In this document: positions 33,601-43,700 of the stretch, one piece after another
How the letters are laid out: each line of letters opens with the position of its first letter
How positions within the stretch are numbered: the stretch's first letter is position 1
DNA from: Actinernus sp. WN-2022
Lineage: Eukaryota > Cnidaria > Anthozoa > Actiniaria > Actinernidae
NCBI GenBank assembly: GCA_030867875.1
Contig: JAOWCC010001634.1
Location: forward strand, 6,123,877-6,187,876
Direction: 5' to 3'
Length of the DNA stretch: 64,000 nt
Position numbers and translations under genes: made by a program
The notes under the pieces: model-generated
What the model saw: only the letters and a program-made list of their open reading frames with translations
What the model was told of the DNA's origin: nothing
The model's database searches: none

Positions 33601-34184
33601 GGATATTAGCCCCAGCCCCAGGGTAGAAACTTCAAAATGTCCCCCAGTATTACCCGCCCTCTCCTCCTAGGGGAACACATCGATAGGTGTGTAAACATGA
33701 TATAAATTCCTTCTATAATTTCGTATAAAGACCAACTTTTTAGATCAACACCGCGTTACCATGTGCCAATTTCGGAGCCCAATTTATTTTACAATGCACG
33801 TATTAACCTACATAGTATTAAAATGTGAAGAAAACTGGTGTGCATATAAAACGAAAAACACTACAACAAAGCTCAAAAACAACTATTGTACATCATCCCA
33901 TCAATATCAATAATCCACAACGGTTTCCAATTACGCCGATGGTGACGAACTAACTGACCACAGGCTGGAACATCGCTTCAATCATGCCTCATGGACTATT
34001 GGACACCCGACAAATACTCACTCGATCCTGGTTGAGCCAGCCAGATAATAAATGCAGGCAATCCAAGAGCAACAACGTGAACCATTTTACCCAGACAAGC
34101 AGTAATAACAGTGATTTTACCAGGAGTTTTGTCCTCGCTCTTCTTCGCCCCTGGACTGTTTGAGTTTCTCTGTGATTCTATCAT
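30696..34184 (-). CDS. CYB561D2: Cytochrome b561 domain-containing protein (CYB561D1/D2 type), 3 exons, complete
   Basis: Predicted transmembrane electron-transfer protein: the family moves electrons from cytosolic ascorbate across an endomembrane through two b haems. Coding exons on the - strand are 34184-34022, 32446-32409 and 31196-30696 (stop TAA). Splice sites are GTGAGT/AG and GTAAGT/AG, and a serine codon is split across the first junction. The product has 233 residues. Four histidines with the family spacing are visible: His60 (SWHP), His98 (WHW), His132 (SWHG) and His172 (LHAL), the presumed ligands of the two haems. About six hydrophobic segments fit the b561 fold, with a lysine-rich cytosolic tail (YLAKKKT). 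The ATG at 34184 is the first in-frame ATG. The N-terminal 20 or so residues are polar and variable, as in relatives. It resembles human CYB561D2 (PGSSLFSWHP) slightly more than CYB561D1, but the two are hard to separate here. Both introns contain MITEs. Confidence 0.93.
31353..32275. mobile_element. TTAA-flanked MITE, 923 bp, inside a CYB561D intron
   Basis: Arms of about 75 bp start AGTGCCAATGAAATGAAAAA and recur reversed. TTAA lies at 31349-31352 and 32276-32279. It makes up most of the 1212-bp second intron. It contains the nested MITE at 31415-31751. Confidence 0.88.
31415..31751. mobile_element. PIF/Harbinger-type MITE nested in the TTAA MITE, 337 bp
   Basis: Ends GGGAGCAGGTCAAAA(G/C)ACATG in inverted orientation. 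The 3-bp duplication TTA lies at 31412-31414 and 31752-31754. A TTA/TAA target and GGG ends fit PIF/Harbinger. Confidence 0.8.
32770..33369. mobile_element. 600-bp inverted-repeat element with GGGGCATTTG motifs and a long poly-G run
   Basis: Ends TTTTGCCCTGGTT, then TGTCTCTATCAATTCCAAGC, mirrored on the right. The left arm has 14 extra bases between the two blocks. Inside are repeated GGGGCATTTG and GGTGCATTTG motifs and a G run at about 33306-33327. It lies in the first CYB561D intron. Confidence 0.75.
33370..34021. other. CYB561D intron 1, nothing recognised
   Basis: Low-complexity and AT-rich, with CCCCAGCCCCAGGG near 33610. The first exon of the CYB561D gene follows at 34022. Confidence 0.5.
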
Positions 34185-34470
34185 AATCAATAGCCTGCCT
34201 AGTAACCAGGCCGTAGAACACAAAGAGCGTTGAGCATTTGACCCCCTACCCTACCCGACTCCGGTACAATTCGCGACATTGTGGTCATAGACCACAGGCA
34301 CCCCAAGCTGAAATAACGAAGTTTGTATGGGAGCGTAATGCACCCCCGGGGGTAGGGGGGTAGGGGTGTGCCGCTGGGGCTCTAAAACCCTTACCCTGTT
34401 TAAGACAAAAAAAAAAATCAAATTTCCATACCCTGTTCAAGACAAAGTGTTAAAATTTTATATCCCTCTT
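34185..34470 (-). promoter_or_regulatory. Presumed 5' leader and promoter side of the CYB561D gene
   Basis: Lies just upstream of the ATG at 34184. Contains GC-rich blocks (CACCCCCGGGGGTAGGGG near 34350) that resemble transposon ends. No TATA box was identified. The role is inferred from position only. Confidence 0.3.
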
Positions 34471-34835
34471 TATAAAATAGTTTCGATAGTACGCGCGCTC
34501 TGATTGGCTGTAAGCCGTGTTTCTATAACTCTATAGAAACATAGTCAGTTGAGCGCGCGCTTGAGCTAGTTGTGAGAATTTACGTTTTGGTTATCAAATT
34601 AAGCGAGCGTTTCCATGCTTTTATTTGTTTATTTTATAAAGGAAATAGAAAACATTTTCCCCTTGTTTCTATAGAGTTATAGAAACACTTGTGGAAGTTT
34701 GGAAGAACTCGAAATAGCTGTGGAAACACTCGCCCTTCGGGCTCGTGTTCCCACTGGCATATCTCGTTCTCCCAAACTCCCACTCATGTTTCTATAACTC
34801 TATAGAAACACAGGAAATGTTTTCTATTTCTTAAT
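34471..34835. mobile_element. 365-bp MITE, intact copy carrying the empty TTAA site
   Basis: Starts TATAAAATAGTTTCGATAG. Contains several forms of the palindrome GTTTCTATAACTCTATAGAAAC and GCGCGC blocks. It is followed at once by a second copy from 34836 in the same orientation. It holds the unbroken sequence around TTAA that is split in the second copy. Confidence 0.75.
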
Positions 34836-35476
34836 TATAAAATAGTTTCGATAGTACGCGCGCTCTGATTGGCTGTAAGCCGTGTTTCTATAACTCTATA
34901 GAAACATAGACAGTTGAGCGCGCGCTTGAGCTAGTTGTGAGAATTTACGTTTTGGTTATCAAATTAAAGGGGCTGGCCATGGGTCACCTGGTGCCCGTGC
35001 GCAGTAAGTATGCTCTTGAGGTAATTAGCATATCATAAATATTCAAAATTCTTCTGCGATCGCAATGGTTTCTTTCGCAAGCAACAGTAGCATTGTATCT
35101 GATTGGTCAGTTCAATGAGAGCTCATTTCTGATTGGTTGAGGGTAAGATTGAAACCCTTTCAATGTTAGCGGGTAGATTTTGTGTAAGAAAGTAAAATTC
35201 AGTTACGGAAGTTCACCTCGATTTATCCGAAAATACAGCAATGAAAGTCCGGCTAAATGTGTACAAAAACTCTTCACCTCGTCAAATGTAATACTAGGGA
35301 TTGTTTACTTGTCATCGCTTAGGACAATATGGGGCCATTTCTTGTGAAAATCGTCAACATTTTGCGAAACATGGTTTTGGTCCCGTGTTGACTTGAACGC
35401 TGAACGGACGGTTTTCAAATTTAGTCGTCGTTCCTTGCCTTGCTGAACGGAAAACTCCCATCGTTTGGAGTTCTAA

Positions 35477-36319
35477 TGCACCTATCAGCGGCTTCCCCGA
35501 GGGGTCGAGCCCCGGGGTAACCAGGGGGATTGTAAAAAGACAGAAACAATCTTGACGATTTCCCCCAGGGGTAGGGGAATCGTCCCTTTCAAAGTCCCCT
35601 GGTTAGGTCTTCCACGACCTAAATGTACAATCCCCCCGTAATTTTGCACGAAATGAGATCGATGGAGCTGAATTGACTACTGAACGCTCTATTTTCAACA
35701 GAAAATGTAACTTTATTAACACTTCAATGATATAAAAGTATAAAAGTTGACAATTCTTGCCGCGAGCAACATGCATTTTGTTTTAGCATTAATGAATACG
35801 AAAATTTTATATTTTGGCAAAACTAAACATAAAAAAGTTATGCTTCATATGTAATGATTTCATTTATGCCAAACTTGGTGACAGATGGTCAACAGATAAC
35901 CCCAAAAGGATTGGATTTTAAAAGTCGTCCTTACCCTACGGTTGTAGATGGCATCCATTGCGAAAAGCATGTGAAGCACTAGTACCCAGTCTATACTGCT
36001 CGAGGTACGACAGGTAGCCCAAGTCAAGAATACTCGGCATCGAAATTCTACACTGGTCGTCTCGCTCGGTATATCTCATATCACGCTTTAACTCTTGTAT
36101 TAATAAACAAGAAAAAACAATCTCCGTGGTTAGTTTCCCTGATGATAAAAACGATTTGAACAAATCCCCCACCCCAGTTTCCCAACCCTTAAACGAAGTC
36201 GGTCATTTCCCCAACCCCAGGGGCAATGTTTGCATTCAATCCTCCTGTATTCCTCCACATATCTCCGTGGTTACCCTAGGCCGGGGGTCAACCCCTCGGG
36301 GAAGCCGCTGATAGGTGCA
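35477..36319. mobile_element. Inverted-repeat element, TAA flanks (PIF/Harbinger-like), 843 bp
   Basis: Long terminal inverted repeats start TGCACCTATCAGCGGCTTCC on the left and recur reversed on the right, about 28 bp near-perfect and then patchy. TAA lies on both sides (35474-35476 and 36320-36322), which suggests a 3-bp target duplication. The tandem array starts inside it at 35951, so units 2-5 keep only the right half. A short - strand frame (DDQCRISMPSILDLGYLSYL) runs through the interior; its origin is unknown. Confidence 0.7.
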
Positions 36320-36588
36320 TAAAGACTTGTAAAGAGAGTTGGAATTCGCCTCCTTTCATGATAATTGTTGTGAAGCCTTGGTTCGTTCGTGAAGTGTTTA
36401 TAAATGCTTCGCTGGAATAAAGTCAATGAGATAGCTTGACTCGAACTTCGCCGTTTCCTAAATAATTATTTTTGAAGAGCCGACAAAGTAGCAGGTTCAG
36501 CTAAATTTCAGGTATGTTTTATTACCTTGTTTTGATTCTGGAAAACGTTTTCAGGTGAGTTCGGGTTGTCCTTTGTCTTGGCTTTGGT

Positions 36589-38438
36589 CAGAAGTCCATA
36601 ACTAGAAGTGTCCATCTCCCACTATAGGGTTTGGCCCATCAGTTTACAGAGTAGTCTATTTATAGAAAGCTTTTCTCGCCATCTTGCAGCCAATCATATT
36701 CTTCGAAAATTTATCAGCAGTACCTGATTGGCTAATACAGCGATTTCCTTTGTTTGTAATATTGTACAGTTATTTATATATGCGACAAAATTATGGCGGA
36801 CTAGCCGAGCGAATGCTACTTGCTAGTGTAGAAACGTCTTGATAATCAGCTATTTCTCATTTATAACAGGCAAAAACTGGTGAGCACCATATGTTCAGGA
36901 AAGACCATTATAAACCAGAACATGTGGTTCCTTTGTAACCTTTTATTTTCCGTTTCATCCGTTTCAGACTTCGTGTTTACAGCACTTGTGTGATGTATAC
37001 AGAACGAAGCTAAGTTTTTGTCTTTTGGTTCATAAACACAGATTTTTGTAGTGATATTTGGCATAAATACAGCGAGTGATAAATATCACATACAAATCAT
37101 GCTACTTTCGTTTATAATATGACCTAAGAAATGTACTGAAAAAGACAATCACATGTTCTCTCAAGTCAAGAGTAATTAAGTGCACCGAGTTTGTTTACTT
37201 TGAGTTTGAGCTCATGCCCAAGTGAACATTTGAAAATCCTGTACTGAAGTAATTTGCGTTTGGCAGATAAAAGAACAGCCCGGCAAATCTCCAAGCAAGG
37301 CTTAATAATCGACTGGAACTGAATAAAAATAGCTATAAACTGTGAAAACAGTCAATTTCTGGAACACTTAACACTAGCAAGAAGCGAAGTTTGATTTCAG
37401 GCAGTTCATCGAGCACAATCAAACAATGAAACAGTTGTCACTTTGCTGTTTTATTAAAGACACTAACTGTTGTACATCTCCAAGAATAAACTTCACAATC
37501 GAAAACTAGAAAGCTGAACGCAACTATCACAGCTGGAAATGAATTCCAGTTGTTAAAATTAGTACAAACAAGGGTTTTTTCTTCAGACAACCAGTGAACA
37601 AGATTATTTATTAGAAGATTTGAATCAAATGCCTCACGGCAACGAGTCATAATCATATGCGACCGAGTTTCCAAGGCCGATTTCAATGGATTAAAAACAA
37701 AACAATTAAATAAAAAAATAAAAGTAAACTTGGCTTACTTTGATTTAATTTTGTCCTTGTATAATGTCAGTTGTTCCTGGCCAGATGAATGTGAATTTTC
37801 GGTTCCGTTTTCATTCATTGTCATAATTCAAACTTTTATACTCGTCGCTAGTCAACACTTGAAGACTTGAAAATCACTTTTAACTTTCTCAAATCACCCC
37901 AAGATCCATTAGCAGAGGCACAGATGATCAGTCTATACATTTCGTTTCATTACAATTCCAATATCTTCAATTTTAGTCGTCAAAAGCCCGACATTTGCCA
38001 CCGTACTTAGCTTTGTAGTTTGTAGCACCGCTTGGCGAACTTTATGTACTGAGGACACTGCTTGCATAATAAAGGGGAGGCATGTGAGGTATCGTCTTCA
38101 GAGCCCGACCCAGTTTGCAAAATAAAATGTAATGAAGGTGTTTATATTAACCAGAATTTCCAATAAAATATGAAAATCAACCCGAATTGATAGTTGATTT
38201 GCTCCAAAACAAGACTTAGTTTGCCAAATTGGGCTCGAACCTCCGGTACTGCCGCACATCTCATTTACGTCGTGTACATGAGTGCCGCCCCGGAGCCATG
38301 ACTCTCGCATCTGACCCAATGTCCGCCATTGATTTTTCCCGCGAAATTTGAGATTAGCATTTCTAAAAATAGACTACTCTGTAAACTGATGGGCCGCTAC
38401 CCCAATACCAGATGGACACTTCTGGTTATGGACTTCTG
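36589..38438. mobile_element. 1.85-kb inverted-repeat element with 7-bp target duplication (P- or hAT-like)
   Basis: Terminal repeats of about 80 bp start CAGAAGTCCATAAC and include GGCCCATCAGTTTACAGAG and TAGTCTATTT on both sides. The flanks share CTTTGGT (36582-36588 and 38439-38445). A 7-8-bp duplication with CA...TG ends fits P or hAT elements. No transposase domain was recognised inside. Repeated in all five array units. Confidence 0.75.
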
Positions 38439-38691
38439 CTTTGGTGTGTTTTGGCTGGTGAGTTTGTCTTGGCTTTGGTGTGTTTTGGCTTGTGCTCAGA
38501 AAAGTCGCAAAATAAACTCTTTCTTTTCTTTCATTTTGTCCGTTTTATAAAACATTGCTTTTTAGTAAAAGGTTTTTGGCAATGTTATTTATCTTCTGGC
38601 GTTACTTTTTGTTATACCTTGAGTCAAACACTAAACGTTTCGTGTGGCAACAATCTCAATCAACTACTCTTGAAGTACTACCAAAAGTTCC

Positions 38692-38865
38692 TTAGCCTTT
38701 AGCTCCCGCCAGGTTTTGAATTTTTGTTTGCTTAAAGTATATAGCAGCATGTTGGCTTTTCCAGTGTAGGTCATTTATTTTTTTCGTCAATTGCCTCAAG
38801 GCAGGCGTTTTCTTTCTTCCTGCCCCGACTCGTTTACCTCCCCTTCCTCCAGAGCCTTCATTCAT
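38692..38865 (-). CDS. Short basic open frame of unknown origin within the TTAA element
   Basis: From ATG 38865 it would encode 57 residues starting MNEGSGGRGGKRVGAGRKK, a glycine/arginine AT-hook-like stretch sometimes found at the start of transposases. The start context is poor and no other domain follows. It recurs in all five units (43490, 48290, 53088 and 57886 as left ends). It may be a remnant exon of a transposase or simply chance. Confidence 0.2.
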   Translation of the reverse strand: MNEGSGGRGGKRVGAGRKKTPALRQLTKKINDLHWKSQHAAIYFKQTKIQNLAGAKG

Positions 38866-38994
38866 CAGAATTTCAAACAAAAAATGTAAAAATGAAATAC
38901 TCTACATTTAGAATGAATGCTAAACAAAACGTTCCTGCAAAAAAAAATGTTTTAGAGGTTCGAAATAAGAGCGATGGAAATGGATTCCTGAAAG

Positions 38995-39449
38995 AGGGGC
39001 TGAATGGGGGGGTACCAATATCAGTTAACAGCTAAATTTTTAGCTATTTATCAGTTATCAGTTAAATTTTGCTGTTATCAGTTAAGTTATATAAAAAGAC
39101 TACCCTAACCTGATTTGAATACATATTTGCTGGTATGAAATGAATAATAACCGCTAATTCAACATCAAACACTACATTTTGTCTATTCAATAGATTTTTC
39201 TAGTATCAGATAACTCTGATGTGTCATGTTTAATATTTGACTATTATCAACTGGATCAAATCTGTCGAAAACCATCCGAAAAGCCAATAATAGCATGTGA
39301 CGTTACGTCATTTTAATAAAAAATAATGAAATATCAGGTAACAGAGTATCTCACAAATATCAGCTAACAGCTAAAAAAAGGTAAAATTCTCAGTTAACAG
39401 TAATATTTTTGGCCATTTCTCAGTTATCAGTTAACCCCATTCAGCCCCT
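38995..39449. mobile_element. hAT-type MITE, 455 bp, perfect 8-bp target duplication
   Basis: Terminal repeats AGGGGCTGAATGGGG on the left and its reverse complement on the right. The 8-bp duplication CCTGAAAG lies at 38987-38994 and 39450-39457. The interior is built of CAGTTAACAG and TCAGTTATCAG motifs in both directions. Copies at 43793-44247, 48593-49047, 53391-53845 and 58189-58643. Confidence 0.88.
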
Positions 39450-39759
39450 CCTGAAAGGTTCCTTCGGAGGGAGGTTTGATTTCGTACTCCCGGAGTCGGA
39501 AATCAAATTTTGCCTTTGGCCGTGCGATAGACTGGTAACGAATGAGCGCTGACCCAACCCCTTTAAGCGAGCGTTTCCGTGCTTTTATTCGTTTATTTTA
39601 TAAAGGAAATAGAAAACATTTTCCCCTTGTTTCTATAGAGTTATAGAAACACTTGTGGAAGTTTGGAAGAACTCGAAATAGCTGTGGAAACACTCGCCCT
39701 TCGGGCTCGTGTTCCCACTGCCATTTCTCGTTCTCCCAAACTCCCACTCGTGTTTCTAT

Positions 39760-40055
39760 TTAACAATTAGATCCGCAGCCCAAATGGGCTACGAGTCAAT
39801 AGCCCATGAGGCGCAGCCGAATGGGCTATTTAACTCGTAGCCCATGAGGGCGAGAGGTCTAATTGTTTTAGTATAAACTAACTAGTCGGACAGTAGAAAA
39901 TAATAGAAAGAAACAAATTGAAGTTGAAAAACTGTTATTATTTCGTGAAAATGCGTGCGATTTTTCTCTACCATGGGCTATCACAAATAGACCTATTGTA
40001 GGGTAGCCAATCAGAATGCAGGATTTGTAATAGTCCACTAGTTGGTTTATACTAA
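39760..40055. mobile_element. 296-bp insert rich in GGGCTA palindromes
   Basis: Absent from the paralogous site at 34791-34800. Contains AACAATTAGA / TCTAATTGTT and GTTTTAGTATAAAC / GTTTATACTAAAAC inverted pairs, plus repeated ATGGGCTA and TAGCCCAT. The terminal repeats are weak and the class is unknown. Copies at 44558-44853, 49358-49653, 54156-54451 and 58954-59249. Confidence 0.65.
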
Positions 40056-40122
40056 AACTCTATAGAAACACGGGAAATGTTTTCTATTTCTTAAATATCA
40101 AATAACAAATTATCTATACTTG

Positions 40123-40434
40123 GGGAAGAGGTCAAAACAATGGATTTCGAATGGGACCCAATTTTATCAGGGGAGGTGGCGGGTGATACCCCATACCCCT
40201 TTTTTCGAGGTTGATTTTCTCGCGTTGTAAAATAGGGATACCTGATTTTAATGCAGACACACGTTCTTCTCTGCCTGTAGAAACTAGAAATATATATATA
40301 TGTAGTTACTTCTTCGATAAGTATTTTATTCAAGAAGATATTTGTGGTCAAAAGACTAGATTTTGTCAAAATAGGTGGTGGGTTCCGGGTACAAACCCCC
40401 TTCCGCCAGAATACCATTGTTTTGACCTCTTCCC
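40123..40434. mobile_element. 312-bp MITE, GGGAAGAGGTCAAAAC ends
   Basis: Left GGGAAGAGGTCAAAACAATG, with the right end its reverse complement. Ends resemble those of the MITE at 31415-31751 (GGGAGCAGGTCAAAA), suggesting one family. No clear target duplication remains. Copies at 44921-45232, 49721-50032, 54519-54830 and 59317-59628. Confidence 0.75.
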
Positions 40435-40748
40435 TATAAATGGTGTCAGTGTTGATTGTACTGTGATCTTGTATAATGAGTGTCATAACTAAATGAAGCA
40501 CTAAATAAATCTAAGACCAGAAACTCGAAAAACTATACCCTATCCAGCGGATCATCCCCATATAGTCCATATATGGGAGTAACCCCCCCGCGGGGGAATG
40601 CACCAGCACCCCCCTACCCGGGGAATAGCGGGGCGTAGCGGGGCTTTAACGGGAATTTGAGTATTACAACAGCCGCGATACTGACCGTGTACGCGGCTTT
40701 GGACGACATTTGATCTTGGCGAAAACAGCTGGGGTTGGGCCGGGATTC

Positions 40749-43700
40749 GCATCCATTGCGAAAAGCATGTGAAGCACTAGTACCCAGTCTATACTGCTCG
40801 AGGTACGACAGGTAGCCCAAGTCAAGAATACTCGGCATCGAAATTCTACACTGGTCGTCTCGCTCGGTATATCTCATATCACGCTTTAACTCTTGTATTA
40901 ATAAACAAGAAAAAACAATCTCCGTGGTTAGTTTCCCTGATGATAAAAACGATTTGAACAAATCCCCCACCCCAGTTTCCCAACCCTTAAACGAAGTCGG
41001 TCATTTCCCCAACCCCAGGGGCAATGTTTGCATTCAATCCTCCTGTATTCCTCCACATATCTCCGTGGTTACCCTAGGCCGGGGGTCAACCCCTCGGGGA
41101 AGCCGCTGATAGGTGCATAAAGACTTGTAAAGAGAGTTGGAATTCGCCTCCTTTCATGATAATTGTTGTGAAGCCTTGGTTCGTTCGTGAAGTGTTTATA
41201 AATGCTTCGCTGGAATAAAGTCAATGAGATAGCTTGACTCGAACTTCGCCGTTTCCTAAATAATTATTTTTGAAGAGCCGACAAAGTAGCAGGTTCAGCT
41301 AAATTTCAGGTATGTTTTATTACCTTGTTTTGATTCTGGAAAACGTTTTCAGGTGAGTTCGGGTTGTCCTTTGTCTTGGCTTTGGTCAGAAGTCCATAAC
41401 TAGAAGTGTCCATCTCCCACTATAGGGTTTGGCCCATCAGTTTACAGAGTAGTCTATTTATAGAAAGCTTTTCTCGCCATCTTGCAGCCAATCATATTCT
41501 TCGAAAATTTATCAGCAGTACCTGATTGGCTAATACAGCGATTTCCTTTGTTTGTAATATTGTACAGTTATTTATATATGCGACAAAATTATGGCGGACT
41601 AGCCGAGCGAATGCTACTTGCTAGTGTAGAAACGTCTTGATAATCAGCTATTTCTCATTTATAACAGGCAAAAACTGGTGAGCACCATATGTTCAGGAAA
41701 GACCATTATAAACCAGAACATGTGGTTCCTTTGTAACCTTTTATTTTCCGTTTCATCCGTTTCAGACTTCGTGTTTACAGCACTTGTGTGATGTATACAG
41801 AACGAAGCTAAGTTTTTGTCTTTTGGTTCATAAACACAGATTTTTGTAGTGATATTTGGCATAAATACAGCGAGTGATAAATATCACATACAAATCATGC
41901 TACTTTCGTTTATAATATGACCTAAGAAATGTACTGAAAAAGACAATCACATGTTCTCTCAAGTCAAGAGTAATTAAGTGCACCGAGTTTGTTTACTTTG
42001 AGTTTGAGCTCATGCCCAAGTGAACATTTGAAAATCCTGTACTGAAGTAATTTGCGTTTGGCAGATAAAAGAACAGCCCGGCAAATCTCCAAGCAAGGCT
42101 TAATAATCGACTGGAACTGAATAAAAATAGCTATAAACTGTGAAAACAGTCAATTTCTGGAACACTTAACACTAGCAAGAAGCGAAGTTTGATTTCAGGC
42201 AGTTCATCGAGCACAATCAAACAATGAAACAGTTGTCACTTTGCTGTTTTATTAAAGACACTAACTGTTGTACATCTCCAAGAATAAACTTCACAATCGA
42301 AAACTAGAAAGCTGAACGCAACTATCACAGCTGGAAATGAATTCCAGTTGTTAAAATTAGTACAAACAAGGGTTTTTTCTTCAGACAACCAGTGAACAAG
42401 ATTATTTATTAGAAGATTTGAATCAAATGCCTCACGGCAACGAGTCATAATCATATGCGACCGAGTTTCCAAGGCCGATTTCAATGGATTAAAAACAAAA
42501 CAATTAAATAAAAAAATAAAAGTAAACTTGGCTTACTTTGATTTAATTTTGTCCTTGTATAATGTCAGTTGTTCCTGGCCAGATGAATGTGAATTTTCGG
42601 TTCCGTTTTCATTCATTGTCATAATTCAAACTTTTATACTCGTCGCTAGTCAACACTTGAAGACTTGAAAATCACTTTTAACTTTCTCAAATCACCCCAA
42701 GATCCATTAGCAGAGGCACAGATGATCAGTCTATACATTTCGTTTCATTACAATTCCAATATCTTCAATTTCAGTCGTCAAAAGCCCGACATTTGCCACC
42801 GTACTTAGCTTTGTAGTTTGTAGCACCGCTTGGCGAACTTTATGTACTGAGGACACTGCTTGCATAATAAAGGGGAGGCATGTGAGGTATCGTCTTCAGA
42901 GCCCGACCCAGTTTGCAAAATAAAATGTAATGAAGGTGTTTATATTAACCAGAATTTCCAATAAAATATGAAAATCAACCCGAATTGATAGTTGATTTGC
43001 TCCAAAACAAGACTTAGTTTGCCAAATTGGGCTCGAACCTCCGGTACTGCCGCACATCTCATTTACGTCGTGTACATGAGTGCCCCCCAGGAGCCATGAC
43101 TCTCGCATCTGACCCAATGTCCGCCATTGATTTTTCCCGCGAAATTTGAGATTAGCATTTCTAAAAATAGACTACTCTGTAAACTGATGGGCCGCTACCC
43201 CAATACCAGATGGACACTTCTGGTTATGGACTTCTGCTTTGGTGTGTTTTGGCTGGTGAGTTTGTCTTGGCTTTGGTGTGTTTTGGCTTGTGCTCAGAAA
43301 AGTCGCAAAATAAACTCTTTCTTTTCTTTCATTTTGTCCGTTTTATAAAACATTGCTTTTTAGTAAAAGGTTTTTGGCAATGTTATTTATCTTCTGGCGT
43401 TACTTTTTGTTATACCTTGAGTCAAACACTAAACGTTTCGTGTGGCAACAATCTCAATCAACTACTCTTGAAGTACTACCAAAAGTTCCTTAGCCTTTAG
43501 CTCCCGCCAGGTTTTGAATTTTTGTTTGCTTAAAGTATATAGCAGCATGTTGGCTTTTCCAGTGTAGGTCATTTATTTTTTTCGTCAATTGCCTCAAGGC
43601 AGGCGTTTTCTTTCTTCCTGCCCCGACTCGTTTACCTCCCCTTCCTCCAGAGCCTTCATTCATCAGAATTTCAAACAAAAAATGTAAAAATGAAATACTC

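Larger units (their letters stand above)
34968..39562. mobile_element. TTAA-flanked inverted-repeat element, itself hit by three later insertions
   Basis: Flanked by TTAA at 34964-34967 and 39563-39566. Ends are AGGGGCTGG...GGGTCA on the left and, reversed, AGGGGTTGGGTCA on the right. The site is proven by a paralogous copy at 34590-34610, where TATCAAATTAAGCGAGCG runs through unbroken. Removing the nested elements at 35477-36319, 36589-38438 and 38995-39449 leaves about 1.45 kb, too short for a typical autonomous element. TTAA targets are used by piggyBac and Kolobok; which applies is not clear. The part right of 35951 recurs in all five array units. Confidence 0.8.
34836..40096. mobile_element. 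Second copy of the 365-bp MITE, split by the TTAA element and by a 296-bp insert
   Basis: The left part, 34836-34967, matches 34471-34602. The right part resumes at 39567 (GCGAGCGTTTCC) and runs to about 40096. Against the intact copy, 39760-40055 is extra sequence. Only the right part is included in the tandem array. Confidence 0.75.
35951..40748. repeat. Tandem array unit 1 of 5 (4798 bp)
   Basis: First of five direct copies. The copy start (GCATCCATTGCG) recurs at 40749, 45547, 50347 and 55145. To its left the sequence is TTGTAGATG, whereas later copies are preceded by GCCGGGATTC, the end of the previous unit. Contents in order: right half of an inverted-repeat element (to 36319), a 1.85-kb element (36589-38438), a 455-bp MITE (38995-39449), the right end of a TTAA element (39562), the rest of a split MITE (39567 to about 40096) with a 296-bp insert, a 312-bp MITE (40123-40434) and the left arm of another element. 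This copy differs from the rest at 38287 (G against C) and 38291 (C against A). No gene is recognised. Confidence 0.97.

Noticed and set aside
34184..34223. Upstream extension of the CYB561D protein beyond the ATG at 34184
   Set aside because: The extension has no ATG in frame (it would need a TTG start), and the family N-terminus is short and variable.
36861..38319. Short frames inside the 1.85-kb element as a transposase gene
   Set aside because: No transposase motif or joinable frame could be read. The frames are under 90 codons and lack conserved residues.
40091..40501. 136-codon frame repeated in each array unit
   Set aside because: It spans the two arms of a 312-bp MITE, and no domain or coding bias is visible.
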